This document shows, piece by piece, positions 45,655-56,000 of a DNA stretch of 64,000 nucleotides. Position 1 is the stretch's first letter. Every line of letters starts with the position of its first letter. Below the pieces are notes generated by a model that worked only from the letters and a program-made list of their open reading frames with translations, searched no databases and was not told the DNA's origin. The stretch is from Bacteroidota bacterium (GTDB lineage Bacteria; Bacteroidota; Rhodothermia; Rhodothermales; Bin80). The stretch is taken from the NCBI GenBank assembly GCA_026708685.1, contig JAPOUL010000117.1, positions 62,001 through 126,000 on the forward strand. The letters run 5' to 3'. The translations under genes were made by a program, and so were the position numbers.

Positions 45655-46917
45655 ATGCGTGACTGTATTGCAATTATTCTCGGTGGCGGAGCTGGATCCC
45701 GCCTCTTCCCCCTCACATTGCTACGCTCAAAACCTGCTGTACCCCTTGCAGGAAAATACCGGCTGATTGATGTACCGGTGTCCAACTGTATTAATTCAAA
45801 TATTAATAAAATCTTCGTACTGACCCAATTCAACTCGGCAAGCTTGAATCGTCATCTTGCACATACCTATCGATTTGATAATTACCGAAGAGGGTTTGTT
45901 ACCGTGATGGCTGCAGAACAGACACAACGGTCGGCCAATTGGTTTCAAGGCACTGCAGACGCAGTTCGGCAATCCATACCACATGTGTCGATTTATCGCC
46001 AGAAGTATGTCCTCATCCTATCAGGTGATCAGCTGTACTCCATGGATTACCAAAAAATGATTGAAACCCATGTACAAAATGAGGCAGCAGTCACCGTGGC
46101 CACGATTCCTGTCACCGCTGAAGAAGCTTCTGGACTTGGAATCCTTAAAACTAATCAGGATGATCAGATCACAGAGTTTTATGAGAAGCCGAAGGATCTT
46201 ACGGGTAAAACGAGCTTAGTCACCGATGAGATGAAAGCTGAGGGACGCGAGTATCTAGCATCCATGGGCATCTATGTATTTAATAGTAAACTGTTGTTTG
46301 AAGCACTTGACATGTATCCGAATGATCATGACTTTGGGAAACAAATCATTCCAAGGGCAATTCAGAAAGCAAAAGTCATGAGTTATTCATTCAATGGGTA
46401 CTGGAGTGATATTGGTACCATTCGTTCCTATTATGAAGCTAGTTTAATGTTGACCGAACCTCAACCTGGCTTCAATATTTACAATCCAAATATGCGGTTG
46501 TATACTAATGCTCGCATGTTGGGGCCCGCGAAAATGTCCGGGACGAATCTCACCGATAGTCTTATTTCTGAGGGAAGTATGGTGGGAGAAAGTACGATTA
46601 CAAGATCGGTGATTGGTATTCGATCGTTTATCGGTAATCACACACAGATTCAGGATTCTGTCATCTTGGGAGCCGACTATTATCCTTGGCATAGTCTAGA
46701 AACTCGAGAGCGTGTTGAAGGACCACAACAACCTGGAGTGGGAGATCACACTTATATAGAGGGAGCAATTATCGACAAAAACGTAAAGATTGGGAATCGT
46801 TGCATCATTCGCAACAAGGAAGGCGTACAAGAGCATGATGGAGAAAACTTCTTTATCCGTGACGGGATCGTTGTGATTCCGAAAAATGTGACCATTCCAG
46901 ACGAAACTGTTATCTGA
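45655..46917 (+). CDS. glgC: Glucose-1-phosphate adenylyltransferase (ADP-glucose pyrophosphorylase)
   Basis: 420 residues. The nucleotidyltransferase N-terminus IILGGGAGSRLFPLTLLRSK is followed by PAVPLAGKYRLIDVPVSNC, the catalytic and activator-site region. GTADAVRQ and GILKTNQDDQITEFYEKP mark the glucose-1-phosphate site region. The C-terminal left-handed beta-helix (VIGIRSFIGNHTQIQDSVIL) is the allosteric domain. It makes ADP-glucose from ATP and glucose-1-phosphate, the first step of glycogen synthesis. No other glycogen gene is in the window. Its stop overlaps the next start by one base (TGATG), coupling it to an unrelated-looking lipoprotein. Confidence 0.95.
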   Translation: MRDCIAIILGGGAGSRLFPLTLLRSKPAVPLAGKYRLIDVPVSNCINSNINKIFVLTQFNSASLNRHLAHTYRFDNYRRGFVTVMAAEQTQRSANWFQGTADAVRQSIPHVSIYRQKYVLILSGDQLYSMDYQKMIETHVQNEAAVTVATIPVTAEEASGLGILKTNQDDQITEFYEKPKDLTGKTSLVTDEMKAEGREYLASMGIYVFNSKLLFEALDMYPNDHDFGKQIIPRAIQKAKVMSYSFNGYWSDIGTIRSYYEASLMLTEPQPGFNIYNPNMRLYTNARMLGPAKMSGTNLTDSLISEGSMVGESTITRSVIGIRSFIGNHTQIQDSVILGADYYPWHSLETRERVEGPQQPGVGDHTYIEGAIIDKNVKIGNRCIIRNKEGVQEHDGENFFIRDGIVVIPKNVTIPDETVI

Positions 46918-47483
46918 TGATTTTGATCAAACGAACCCATTTATGGACTCCCTTGGCGTTTACACTGCTCATTCTAACAGGGTGTAGAACCTACGGAGGG
47001 AGTACGAATGATCAACTTGAAGCAAGCCTCACCACGGCATCTGAGCAAATTGTAGCAGAAGCTCAGATGTTTATCAATGAAGCCCAAATGCTTTCGGAAG
47101 CGGCAATGCGTCATCCAGAGCTAATTCCGTTTAGTGAGAAAATGCACGCCATCAACTCTGAGTATATCAAGATGATGGAAAAGCACAAGAAACTCATTGA
47201 TGAGGTCGAGCAAATCCGTGATTTTCCCATTACCAACTGGATCGCTAACGATCGTTATCGTGCCCTTCACCGTACTTACGGTGCCCTGATCACCGAACGC
47301 GAGCTCAAACATCGTAAACGGTCATACCTATTGACTGACCTGAGTGCTCATTTGGGGCTTGCTGGACATCAACAGTCGGTTGAAGAAGGACGCTTACAAA
47401 TCCGACCACATTACTACAATCGATCGTGGAGTGTAACAGATCTTCAAGATCTATTGGCTATGATGGACAATTCTGTATCATAG
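46917..47483 (+). CDS. Hypothetical lipoprotein with coiled-coil region
   Basis: 188 residues. N-terminal signal peptide with lipobox LTGC (Cys22 or so), so it is expected to be lipid-anchored in the envelope. A helical region (about 35-110) contains EAQMFINEAQMLSEAAM and EYIKMMEKHKKLIDEVEQI and is probably coiled coil. A basic C-terminal part follows (ITERELKHRKRSY). No family is recognised. The ATG overlaps the glgC stop by one base (TGATG), so translation is coupled to glgC. The TonB receptor follows after 55 bases, perhaps in the same transcript. Confidence 0.7.
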   Translation: MILIKRTHLWTPLAFTLLILTGCRTYGGSTNDQLEASLTTASEQIVAEAQMFINEAQMLSEAAMRHPELIPFSEKMHAINSEYIKMMEKHKKLIDEVEQIRDFPITNWIANDRYRALHRTYGALITERELKHRKRSYLLTDLSAHLGLAGHQQSVEEGRLQIRPHYYNRSWSVTDLQDLLAMMDNSVS

Positions 47484-47538
47484 ATACCACAGTTTCTGGT
47501 CGTCTCTCTTTCCGAGGTTCAGCTGACCCTTTCGGACC

Positions 47539-49521
47539 ATGATCGTCCGAGTACTCTTCCTCTTTTTTCTTGCTGGACCTGTATATGCTCAGGTACCCAC
47601 CGATTCATTGATTCACTATCAATTAGGTGATATTGTAGTGAGTCCAACGGATGGTACTTCATCTGAGGGTTCATCGGTTTCTACAACGCAACGAATTCGA
47701 TTGGCACAGATTGCACAGGCGGATGCGGCATCGATTGATAAAGTTCTTCTCCGTATTCCTTCCGCTCATGTACAGACCAATTCCAGAGGAGAAACGCTGA
47801 TCTATCTTCGCGGATCCGGAGAGAGACAGGTAAGTCTGTTTTTTGATGGAGCCTTACTGAATGTTCCATGGGATAATCGCGTAGATCTTAGTTTGATTCC
47901 ATCCGAAGTGGTAGGAGAAATATCGATTTCCAAGGGAGTGCCATCGGTTCTTTATGGAGCGAATGTTCTTGGAGGTGCCATTAACATGACATCCCGGCAA
48001 CTACGCAACCAGGGAAGTTTCTCACAACTCACTGGAATACTTGGCTCGCAAGGTTCCCAACAAGCTCGATTGACTTGGTTACAGCGTACCAAGCAGTTCC
48101 AGTCCACGATTTTTGTAGGGATTTCAGACCAAGATGGATTCAGTCTTCCCAAAGAAGTAGAATTACCCCACAGTCAAGGTTCGGATGCTCTTCGTACCAA
48201 TACGGACAGGAGGATGCGATCCTTCTTTGGAGAAGTCTCATTTGATGCGACAAATGATCTTAAAATCGGTGTCTCACTACTGCGTTTTGATGGTCATAAG
48301 GGAATTGCTCCCGAGGGACATATTAGCCCAATAGAGGGGAATGTACGGTATTGGAGATATCCCAGCTGGGCAACGAATATGGCGATCATTAGCGGCGAGT
48401 ACTCATCACGGTTTGGGCAATTACGTGGAGCAGCATGGATCAGTCATTTTGGGCAGACCATCGTTCAGTATTCAGATGAATCCTATACCGATGAGCGAAA
48501 AAGCCAGATGGATCAAGATGATACCTATGGCATTCGTCTTACCTACCTGCGTGATTTTGAAAATTCTGGATCCATCCGTGCTGCAACGACGCTCATCGGG
48601 TCAACCCATGATCAAAAAGATGTAGAAATCGGACATCATTCCTTACAAAGACTTTTTTCTCAGAGAATTTTAAGTAATGGCATTGAATATATCCGAGGCG
48701 ATGCATTCAAGCTGACGCTCGGTGCAAGTATGGATCTTTTGATGACTCCCAAAACGGGTGACAAGCCCGCCCGTGGTTCCCAGATGGGATATGGATTCAC
48801 CACTGGTGTGTCTTATGATTTCTCTGAAAGGTTCAAGTTAAGAGCAGTGATTGGTCGTAAGACGCGCTTTCCAACGATGAGAGAACTATTCGGAGAGGCA
48901 CTGGGCCGCTTTTTATTGAACCCAGATCTTAAAGAGGAGTCATCTCTCTTATCTGAAGTTGCTGCTACCATCCATCATCAAGATACAGATTTGGAAGTGA
49001 TTGCATTTTTTAATCGTTCCTACAATACGATTGGGCAGCAGATGGTCATGCTTCCGAGTGAATCTCGCCCCCGGCGAAAGCGAGTGAATCTGGAAGGGAG
49101 CCGAGTATTTGGAATCGAGAGCACCATTCATACGTCCATCATCCCAAGCCTTAGACTTAGTTGTAGTCTGACAGTGATGCGATCAAGGGAGGTCACAGCC
49201 AATGGTACTCAACCACTGGTTGAATCTCCATCATGGATTGGATGGTGTGATACAAACTATCGATTTAGATCTGGACTTTCACTCATCGTTGAGAGCCATT
49301 ACTCTGCAAACGCATACGGTTTAGGATTGGATAATCAGCTGATTTCTCTTCCTAATTCGTTCGTGATCAATACCAGAATCTCTTGGCTGATAGTGTATGG
49401 AAAGTATTCATTAGAACTCTTTGGAAGAGTCAATAACCTTAATGATGAGATAGTTTTGCCTCAGTTGGGGCTTCCAGGCCCAGGTCGTGAGCTCCATGGT
49501 GGACTTCAAGTCACATTTTAA
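47539..49521 (+). CDS. TonB-dependent receptor, BtuB/vitamin-transporter-like size
   Basis: 660 residues. The signal peptide ends at VYAQ (about residue 18). A TonB-box-like GDIVVSPT follows at about 31-38, then a plug domain (DKVLLRIPSAHVQTNSRGET, ISKGVPSVLYGANVLGGAIN) and a 22-strand-type barrel ending HGGLQVTF with the terminal Phe. There is no STN or carboxypeptidase-like extension, unlike the other two receptors here. The size fits cobalamin, heme or siderophore receptors. No cobalamin riboswitch was seen in the 55-base gap upstream, so BtuB function is not supported. It may be co-transcribed with glgC and the lipoprotein gene. Confidence 0.88.
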   Translation: MIVRVLFLFFLAGPVYAQVPTDSLIHYQLGDIVVSPTDGTSSEGSSVSTTQRIRLAQIAQADAASIDKVLLRIPSAHVQTNSRGETLIYLRGSGERQVSLFFDGALLNVPWDNRVDLSLIPSEVVGEISISKGVPSVLYGANVLGGAINMTSRQLRNQGSFSQLTGILGSQGSQQARLTWLQRTKQFQSTIFVGISDQDGFSLPKEVELPHSQGSDALRTNTDRRMRSFFGEVSFDATNDLKIGVSLLRFDGHKGIAPEGHISPIEGNVRYWRYPSWATNMAIISGEYSSRFGQLRGAAWISHFGQTIVQYSDESYTDERKSQMDQDDTYGIRLTYLRDFENSGSIRAATTLIGSTHDQKDVEIGHHSLQRLFSQRILSNGIEYIRGDAFKLTLGASMDLLMTPKTGDKPARGSQMGYGFTTGVSYDFSERFKLRAVIGRKTRFPTMRELFGEALGRFLLNPDLKEESSLLSEVAATIHHQDTDLEVIAFFNRSYNTIGQQMVMLPSESRPRRKRVNLEGSRVFGIESTIHTSIIPSLRLSCSLTVMRSREVTANGTQPLVESPSWIGWCDTNYRFRSGLSLIVESHYSANAYGLGLDNQLISLPNSFVINTRISWLIVYGKYSLELFGRVNNLNDEIVLPQLGLPGPGRELHGGLQVTF

Positions 49522-50109
49522 AGGAGATAGGGGACTGGTGGTTTCACCAAACATTAGAATGATCGTTGAGATTGACTGAGAGCAGAAAACTTAGAAACAG
49601 CATAAACGAACCAGATCATATTGGCGTGTTGATCCTGTGTTACAAAGTAGACTGTTTCCTCGGTATTCTGTAAATTGAATTGAGTTTAGATTCATCGAAT
49701 TCTAGATCGAAAATCATCACGATCCAGTACCAGATAAATGATAGGAGCCTGAGTGCCACTCGAATTTGAAGTGAATCCGTAGAATAATTGAATTGACGAA
49801 TATAATGGAATGAACGAGGGATTTACTAGGATACAAATCAATGAAAACCCAGATAAGAACTGCGAAAAGTGAGTTCTGGATTGTAGATCAATATTGTCAG
49901 AATAGGGAGTTTTTATAAGACAATTGAGACAGTAGTCCATCAATGATGGCGGTGTAGTCTATGATTCCCTACCATTTCATCCGTTTTTGGAGGAGAGGCA
50001 TTTGGCGATGAGTGTACCATGAAATATCATCTAAGTCTCTCAAAGTTTGTAGGTGTGTTTGATCTATCTCCAGAAGACGGAGATATCACACGCTTGACAA
50101 TCTACGTTT
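49522..50109. other. Intergenic region without recognised gene
   Basis: About 590 AT-rich bases between the convergent TonB receptor and ATPase genes. A small hairpin (TGGTG/CACCA) lies about 15 bases after the receptor stop but lacks a T-run. No coding frame is supported. Confidence 0.5.
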
Positions 50110-51236
50110 TTAATTTTTCCCATATTCATCAACCAGCCATGAGTGCAGGGACGGTGTAACAATGAAAAGTCCATCCTTATTTTTTTCAAGAATTCCTTTT
50201 TCAATGAATGAATCAAAGAGATTTTTCGCCTCTTTTTTACCATATTTGTTGATCAGTGCTGACATGATATCTTGCATGTCGGCATCTATACCAGAGAAAG
50301 CATCAGGAATAGATTCTATTAGACACTGGAGTTGGTCTGCATAAAATTCATCGGTGCGTTGCTCATAGTACTGAATACGCCCAGATCTACCCAGTTCCAG
50401 TACCGCTTTTAGCCCGTCGGGAGTCATGATCCGCCCGTTTGCTTTCAGATACTCTGAAGCATGCCTCGCGTACGAATGTACATGCCTGGCCCATCCATGT
50501 GTTTCTTTAACGATCGCATCAATCCACTCTTCAGGATCTTCTGTGACATTTGCATCTTTCGTGATCCATGCAAAAATCACGGCCCTTTCGGAATTTTTAC
50601 TCAATGGTCCTAACTTTATGTTGTACTTCTCTGAGAATCTGGATATTCCCAGCGATCTGAAGACAGATGGGGTTGTTGCCAAACCAGCGGCTAGAAGAAT
50701 GACGGGTTTGTTTAATTCTCCGTTATGGATATCTTCCAGTAGTCCCTCAAGGTCTTCACGTCGTTCAATGGGGTGCTCGTGTGCGGATGCCAGTTTTTGG
50801 GATTCATCCATAATGAGAAGTAGAGGCTTTTTCTTTCGTTTGCCAACAACATCTGATGTGTGTGGGTGATTTGCTTTGGATGTCATGATTTCCATTTTAA
50901 CAGCATCTGATAAGTTCACAGAAATGGTATCAATGCTAGGGATTTTCCCATAGCCAAGAGCCCGCATCATTTTTCTTGGATTTAAAAGGGTATCTGTTCG
51001 AATCCTTACAGCATTCCATCCTTGTTTCTCTGCCCGCTCCCTGCATTGGTCAAGCAGGGCGGTCTTCCCAGCACCCGGTGCACCGTACACAAGGAAAACC
51101 GTGCCGTCTCCAGATTCCAATGCACTTGCAGAGGCATTTTCAAAGTCTTCTAGGATACTGGTTCGCCCTCGGAAGTAGGGGGTTGGGCCTCGATCAAACG
51201 AAGCAGGTAGGGAGAAAGCAGGTTTTTTTTAGCCAT
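50110..51236 (-). CDS. AAA-type ATPase with intact Walker motifs; start requires a -1 shift on an A8 run
   Basis: The P-loop YGAPGAGKTALLDQC, Walker B KPLLLIMDESQKL and sensor-like VILLAAGLATTPSVF mark an active ATPase. The C-terminal part (about 250-360) looks winged-helix-like. It is a full-length paralogue of the gene at 43962. The conserved upstream segment, here TPYFRGRTSILEDFENASAS and in the paralogue HFHGRTHILSPLRK, lies in a frame with no usable ATG. The only suitable ATG (51236, ATG GCT followed by eight A) is in the neighbouring frame and stops after 28 codons at 51150. A -1 slip within the A run gives MAKKKPAFSLPASFDRG and joins the long frame. Otherwise translation would start internally at the TTG near 51120 and lose the N-terminus. 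Function unknown. Confidence 0.75.
51223..51230 (-). other. A8 homopolymer, candidate slippage site
   Basis: Eight A residues on the coding strand, directly after ATG GCT of the ATPase gene. Re-reading one A (-1 ribosomal slip) or adding one A in the transcript or genome restores the frame to the conserved ATPase. The same pattern would be produced by a homopolymer sequencing error or a phase-variable tract. Confidence 0.6.
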
Positions 51237-51580
51237 GACAATGATGATATTGTCTTGATTTAAGGCTAACAAGTAAGAATCTTGTAAGTTTCAGTATTAG
51301 TCAATGATAGTAAAGAGAATAGATCAAAATATAGAGTACTGTATACTAAATTTCCGCAATGTCCATGTTTTCGTTTGAAACTCGTCATGGCACATTAGAA
51401 TGCTGTTTTCAATCTCAATTCATGAAGAATAATTTCAAAGCAGATGGTTTTTTGCCATATGAATATTAACATCCATTGAAGCCATCGAAATAGATCAATC
51501 AATTTGGACTCTTACGTAACAGAAAAAATGGGACTGATCTGAACATCTAAAATCAGAAGTATCCATCAGTGTCCATGCGG
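51237..51580. other. Intergenic region without recognised gene
   Basis: About 340 AT-rich bases upstream of the ATPase gene and downstream of the ABM-domain gene (which runs away from pyrF). No coding frame, RNA gene or clear promoter box was identified. Confidence 0.45.
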
Positions 51581-51874
51581 TTACTCTTTTGGAAGCCTAA
51601 CATAGCTATGGACCATGGCTGGAGCTGCAAACATGGGTTTTACCAGTGCCCAATTCGTTTTGAACAGGCTAGATTCTCGATAGTCATTCAGGCTTGATTC
51701 GGAGTCCCATTCACTGTATGTAGTGAGGATATGATTTAATTCAAGATCCATCCATAAATGCAATTGATGACATCCAGGGTACTGCCGGATTTTTGGGGCC
51801 ATGACGGAAAATTCCTGTTGAAAAGAAGTCACTGCTTCGGGTTTCAAAGTCAGTCGCACGAGTCTAATGAGCAT
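51581..51874 (-). CDS. Antibiotic-biosynthesis-monooxygenase (ABM) domain protein
   Basis: 97 residues with a ferredoxin-like dimeric alpha/beta-barrel pattern: MLIRLVRLTLKPEAVTSFQQ, then PGCHQLHLWMD, ILTTYSEWDSESSLNDYRES and FKTNWALVKPMFAAP. The W-x-S-x-x-S-x-x-x-Y motif is typical of ABM-superfamily proteins. Members act on quinones, heme or aldehydes without a cofactor, or have no known activity. The ATG lies inside the end of pyrF (11-base overlap), so the gene is probably translated with it. Any functional link to pyrimidine synthesis is unlikely. Confidence 0.78.
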   Translation of the reverse strand: MLIRLVRLTLKPEAVTSFQQEFSVMAPKIRQYPGCHQLHLWMDLELNHILTTYSEWDSESSLNDYRESSLFKTNWALVKPMFAAPAMVHSYVRLPKE

Positions 51875-52703
51875 GATGTTTTATCGCGTTGTTGAGCAAG
51901 TCTCTCAATTCTTTAGCAGCTTGTGCGGACATAGTCTCAAAGTCCTGTTCGCTGGAGGCATATAGAATTCCACGGCTATTGTTGACTAACACAGGACCCT
52001 CAGGAGTTGATACTTTGGCTACGACATCTAAATAGCCACCCTGAACACCAATTCCTGGGATCAGAAAAGGAACGGTAGGGTATTTATTACGAAGAATCTT
52101 CAATTCTTCAGGATTTGTCGCACCTACCACAAACCCAACAGATCCAGGAGACTGCTCTCCCCATGAATATGCCAAACGGGCTACATGTTGATACAGAGGT
52201 TGCTGATCAACCATCAGAGATTGTAGTTGATCACCACTTGGATTGGAAGTGCGAATCAGCACGAAGGCGATACGCCCAGAATACGCCAGAAATGGCTTTA
52301 CGGCATCGGATCCCATGTAGGGAGCAACGGTGCACCCATCCGCATTGAGTAATTCAAAGATACTACTGGCATACTGGGAAGCTGTATTGCCAATATCCCC
52401 CCGCTTAGCATCAATGATTTGAATTTTGTCATGTGGGATAGCATTGAGTGTCGCTTGTAGAACACTGAATCCATATTCTCCAAGATTCTCATAAAATGCA
52501 ACGTTCAGTTTAAAAGCACATGCAAAGGGTGCAGTCGCACGAATGATCGATTGGTTAAATGCAATCACAGCCTCGTGGGTTGAATGAAATTTTTTCATAT
52601 GACAATGCGGGATCTTACTCAGATCAGGATCTAAGCCTACACACACCAAACTACCTATTTTCTTCTGTGCACTGCACAGACGATCCGTAAAGTTTTTTTG
52701 CAT
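51864..52703 (-). CDS. pyrF: Orotidine 5'-phosphate decarboxylase
   Basis: 279 residues from the ATG at 52703 (MQKNFTDRLCSAQKKIGSLV), which matches the usual start of long-form (subfamily 2) PyrF. Upstream in-frame starts at 52736 and 52742 would only add a non-conserved tail. CVGLDPDLSKIP is the phosphate/UMP-site N-terminus, IIDAKRGDIGNTASQYA contains the catalytic D-x-K-x-x-D, and PFLIPGIGVQGG holds the phosphate loop. It performs the last step of UMP synthesis in the cytoplasm. It ends overlapping the ABM-domain gene by 11 bases. Confidence 0.93.
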   Translation of the reverse strand: MQKNFTDRLCSAQKKIGSLVCVGLDPDLSKIPHCHMKKFHSTHEAVIAFNQSIIRATAPFACAFKLNVAFYENLGEYGFSVLQATLNAIPHDKIQIIDAKRGDIGNTASQYASSIFELLNADGCTVAPYMGSDAVKPFLAYSGRIAFVLIRTSNPSGDQLQSLMVDQQPLYQHVARLAYSWGEQSPGSVGFVVGATNPEELKILRNKYPTVPFLIPGIGVQGGYLDVVAKVSTPEGPVLVNNSRGILYASSEQDFETMSAQAAKELRDLLNNAIKHHAH

Positions 52704-53081
52704 GAAATGAAATGATTGCCTTTTAAAGTTAGGCATTTTCAATCAAATATAGTACTTGATTGTGTTGAATCTTGATGTGGTGAGATTACAGGGTGATGAT
52801 TTCTGGTGGATGCTGGATGATACCCAGTTCACTTCATAGCAGCACGCACTAATGATCGACTCGTTTTGAACATAGACATACCTACTCAAGGTTATCCAAA
52901 GTGAAAATGATCTATTATTTTAGTACTTTGGGACAAAAATCACTATCTCGCAGTATAAGCAACAGTTTAGGAAAGTGATGTACCATAATAAGGTTTGTGA
53001 GTACTTTCCTACCAATTGGTTGTAGTTTTGTAGAATTGTTTTAGCCTATAAATTTGTTCGTTGTAATTACCTACAATTTTT
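52704..53081. other. Divergent intergenic region (pyrF / Calx-beta gene)
   Basis: About 380 AT-rich bases containing both promoters. A candidate for the rightward gene is annotated separately. No further gene was seen. Confidence 0.5.
53027..53056 (+). promoter_or_regulatory. Candidate Bacteroidota-type promoter of the Calx-beta gene
   Basis: TTTG at 53027-53030 and TAAATTTG at 53049-53056, separated by 18 bases (consensus 19-21). The -7 box lies 25 bases before the ATG at 53082. The spacing is one base short, so support is moderate. Confidence 0.45.
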
Positions 53082-56000
53082 ATGTTGAAGCACCTTTCTC
53101 GCTGTAAAAACTGTGCTTTATTGGTTGTGTTGATGGTCTGGGGAGTGATTCCCATTCTTTCCGTATTAAATTTTGGCGTTGATGTGTATGGACAAAATCA
53201 TATCCCTAATCCTCCCACCACTGACTCTGAGAAATATCCCAGCTTCACCGATCTTGAAACCGAAAGTAATAACCATGTAAAAACAAATCAGTCCTTGCTT
53301 TCTTGGAACCCTGCATTATTTAACAGAAAACCATCTATCGGCGATCATAAACATCGTGAACATGATAAAGACAGCAGACAAGATTCAAATTCTCTACCAG
53401 TTTTAAATTCACAAGGAACACGGAAGGATTTGATCAAAAGTAAAGATCAATTTAAGAGATATGAGATACAAGTGGACAAAGAAATTCTGCAAATAGATGC
53501 TGGTGCATTTAAAAAAGACGTGTTCGGGGTATGGTTATCGGAGTCGCCAGACCATCCAGTGAGGATTTCTTTTGAGGGTTCTCACCCAAATCTAGCTTTT
53601 GAACCCAATGAACTCATCTTCCATCAAGATAACTATGCCGTAAAACATTCAGTAACCGTCTATGCAATCAATGACCAAGTTCAGTTATCTTCATCGGATG
53701 GGATCAAGATTATTGCACATGATGTGAGGCTTGGAAAGGGTTCAGTTGATGCTGATCATGATGGGATAGTATTACGAACGATTTCGATAGAGATTGACGA
53801 GCGGGCTGATGATGAACCTGGGCTGGTTTATGAATTAGAGACATTCAGAATTGAAGAAGGTGAAGAGGATTCAGATTTTTATGTTGGACTAAAAACTAAG
53901 CCGTCTGGGCCCGTGACCGTTACAGTAACCGTTATTGAAAATACCGAAGATTTGAGTTTAGAAAATATTGGAACCAAAGAAGTGATACTTAATTTCCCAC
54001 CGAATCCTACTGATCGGCACTGGAATGATCTAAAGATGGTGACGGTGATCGCAGGTAATGACTTAGATACCGATGATGATGATGGCAAGATTAAGTTAGT
54101 GGCATCAGGTGGCGGCTATGACGGTCAAGATGAAGTTGTAAATGTTACTATCACAGATAACATCAGTGCACCCGGTTTCCCTGTTGTTTCCTTTGACAAG
54201 GAGGAGTCGTGGTTTCCTGACACTCGCGGGGGACCACATTATATCAAAGTCAATATTCAACCTGCATCCACCAAGCGTTTCCAATTAAAGTTTGATCGGA
54301 GCGGTGATGCTAGGTGGCAAACATCCGATGAAGATTTAATAGATTATGATATTAAAGAACCTATTGTAGTTCCCGCCAATCAGGGATCCATGGACATGGT
54401 AGTGATCGTCGTGGGTGATGGGATTGATGAGCCACCAGAGAAGGCCATCCTTACCCTCCAGAGCACGAATGATTATGCAGTTGGAAAACCTGATGTGCAT
54501 ATTCTCACAATTCATGATGAAGAGGATCAAGAAGAACCTGAGAAACCCCTAGTGTATTTTACCTCACCTTCATCCAGTGTGGACGAAGATGACGTGGTAC
54601 ATAATGTAGAAGTTAGAATTCGTCCAGTAGCTTCCACCGACATTGTATTGGAGTATGATATAGGTGGAAATGCCCAGTTGATTTCGGACTATACGGTTCC
54701 AAGTTCAGTGACACTTCCTGCCAACCAAGAATCCGTAAACATTCCGATAACCATCATTGATGATGATGTATCTGAAAGTGATGAGGCCATCATCTTTACC
54801 TTGAGTAGTAGCTCAGAATTTAATTTGGGTTCGGAGCACCATACGGTAACCATTTTTGATGATAACCCAGAAATCTCGGTTGTTAATTTTGTCGATTCAT
54901 CCCAAAGTGTCAATGAGGGTGATGGGGATATTTTTGTTTTAGCCAATATTAATCCTTCCCCCAGTACAGGCTTTACATTGAGGTACTCTCCCACGGGTGA
55001 TGCAGTGAGAGGGGAAGATTATACAATCAGTAATTTTGTGAATGTGTCTGCCAATGATACGCAAATAAGAATTCCTATCAGTATCATTGATGATTCGGAC
55101 CTTGAAGCAAATGAAACGGTGATATTGACGCTCTCCGAAGATTCAGAATATGATATAGGAAATACGTTCACCCATACATTAACCATCTTGGATAATGACA
55201 CTCCAGTCGTTGAGTTTACGTCTTCATCGGAAAGTGTATTAGAAAATGTTGAGCGGCATTTCATTGAAGTGAGAATTCAGCCAGAGCCAATATCAGGTTT
55301 TACGCTTAACTATAGTCTTTCAGGTACGGCAGTGAGATTTCGGGATTATGGTATTCCAGAATCAGTCCCAGTACTTGCGGGCCAAACGAATGTAGAGATT
55401 CCAATTGTTATAACGAACGACACGGAGGATGAAGAGGATGAAACAGTCATTATCATGCTTGATGATAGCCAAGGCCATAGATTGGGTAATAATGACGTTT
55501 ATACATTGATCATCAGGGATGATGATGACCCAAGAGTTGATTTCTTGACATCCGAATCCGAGGCACCCGAAAATATCGGTGTACATAATGTGGTCGTCTC
55601 AATTCAACGTGCGTCTCCAGTCGCCTTGACATTGAACTACAGTCTGAGTGGATCGGCAACGAGGGGAAAAGATTATACGATTCCTGAGCCCGTGAACGTC
55701 TCAGCACAGATGCCTTTCTTTAATATTCCGATAACCATCGAAAGTGACAACGAATCCGAAGGTCCTGAAACTTTGATCATTACCCTAACCGATGGAGTCG
55801 GATATCAAGGGGGCATAGAAAGGGGCGTTCATACACTCACAATCATTGATCATGATGATGGAAGGCCAGTCATTGCCATTCATGAAGCGGAAGCCGAAGA
55901 AGGTGAGGAAGTAATTCAATTGCCGGTAACACTAAATCCCCCCTCCGACCAAATTGTAACTGTTCAATATGAGGATATTGAGGGAAGTGCAAAGAGAGGC

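Noticed and set aside
47484-47538. Cobalamin riboswitch before the BtuB-like receptor
   Set aside because: The gap is only 55 bases and has no B12-box-like sequence.
49522-49560. Terminator after the second TonB receptor
   Set aside because: The TGGTG/CACCA hairpin is only 5 bp and is not followed by a T-run.
54340-55860. CRISPR or satellite repeat array in the Calx-beta gene
   Set aside because: The repetition is at protein level (about 100-residue domains) and the DNA copies are diverged; there are no short spaced direct repeats.
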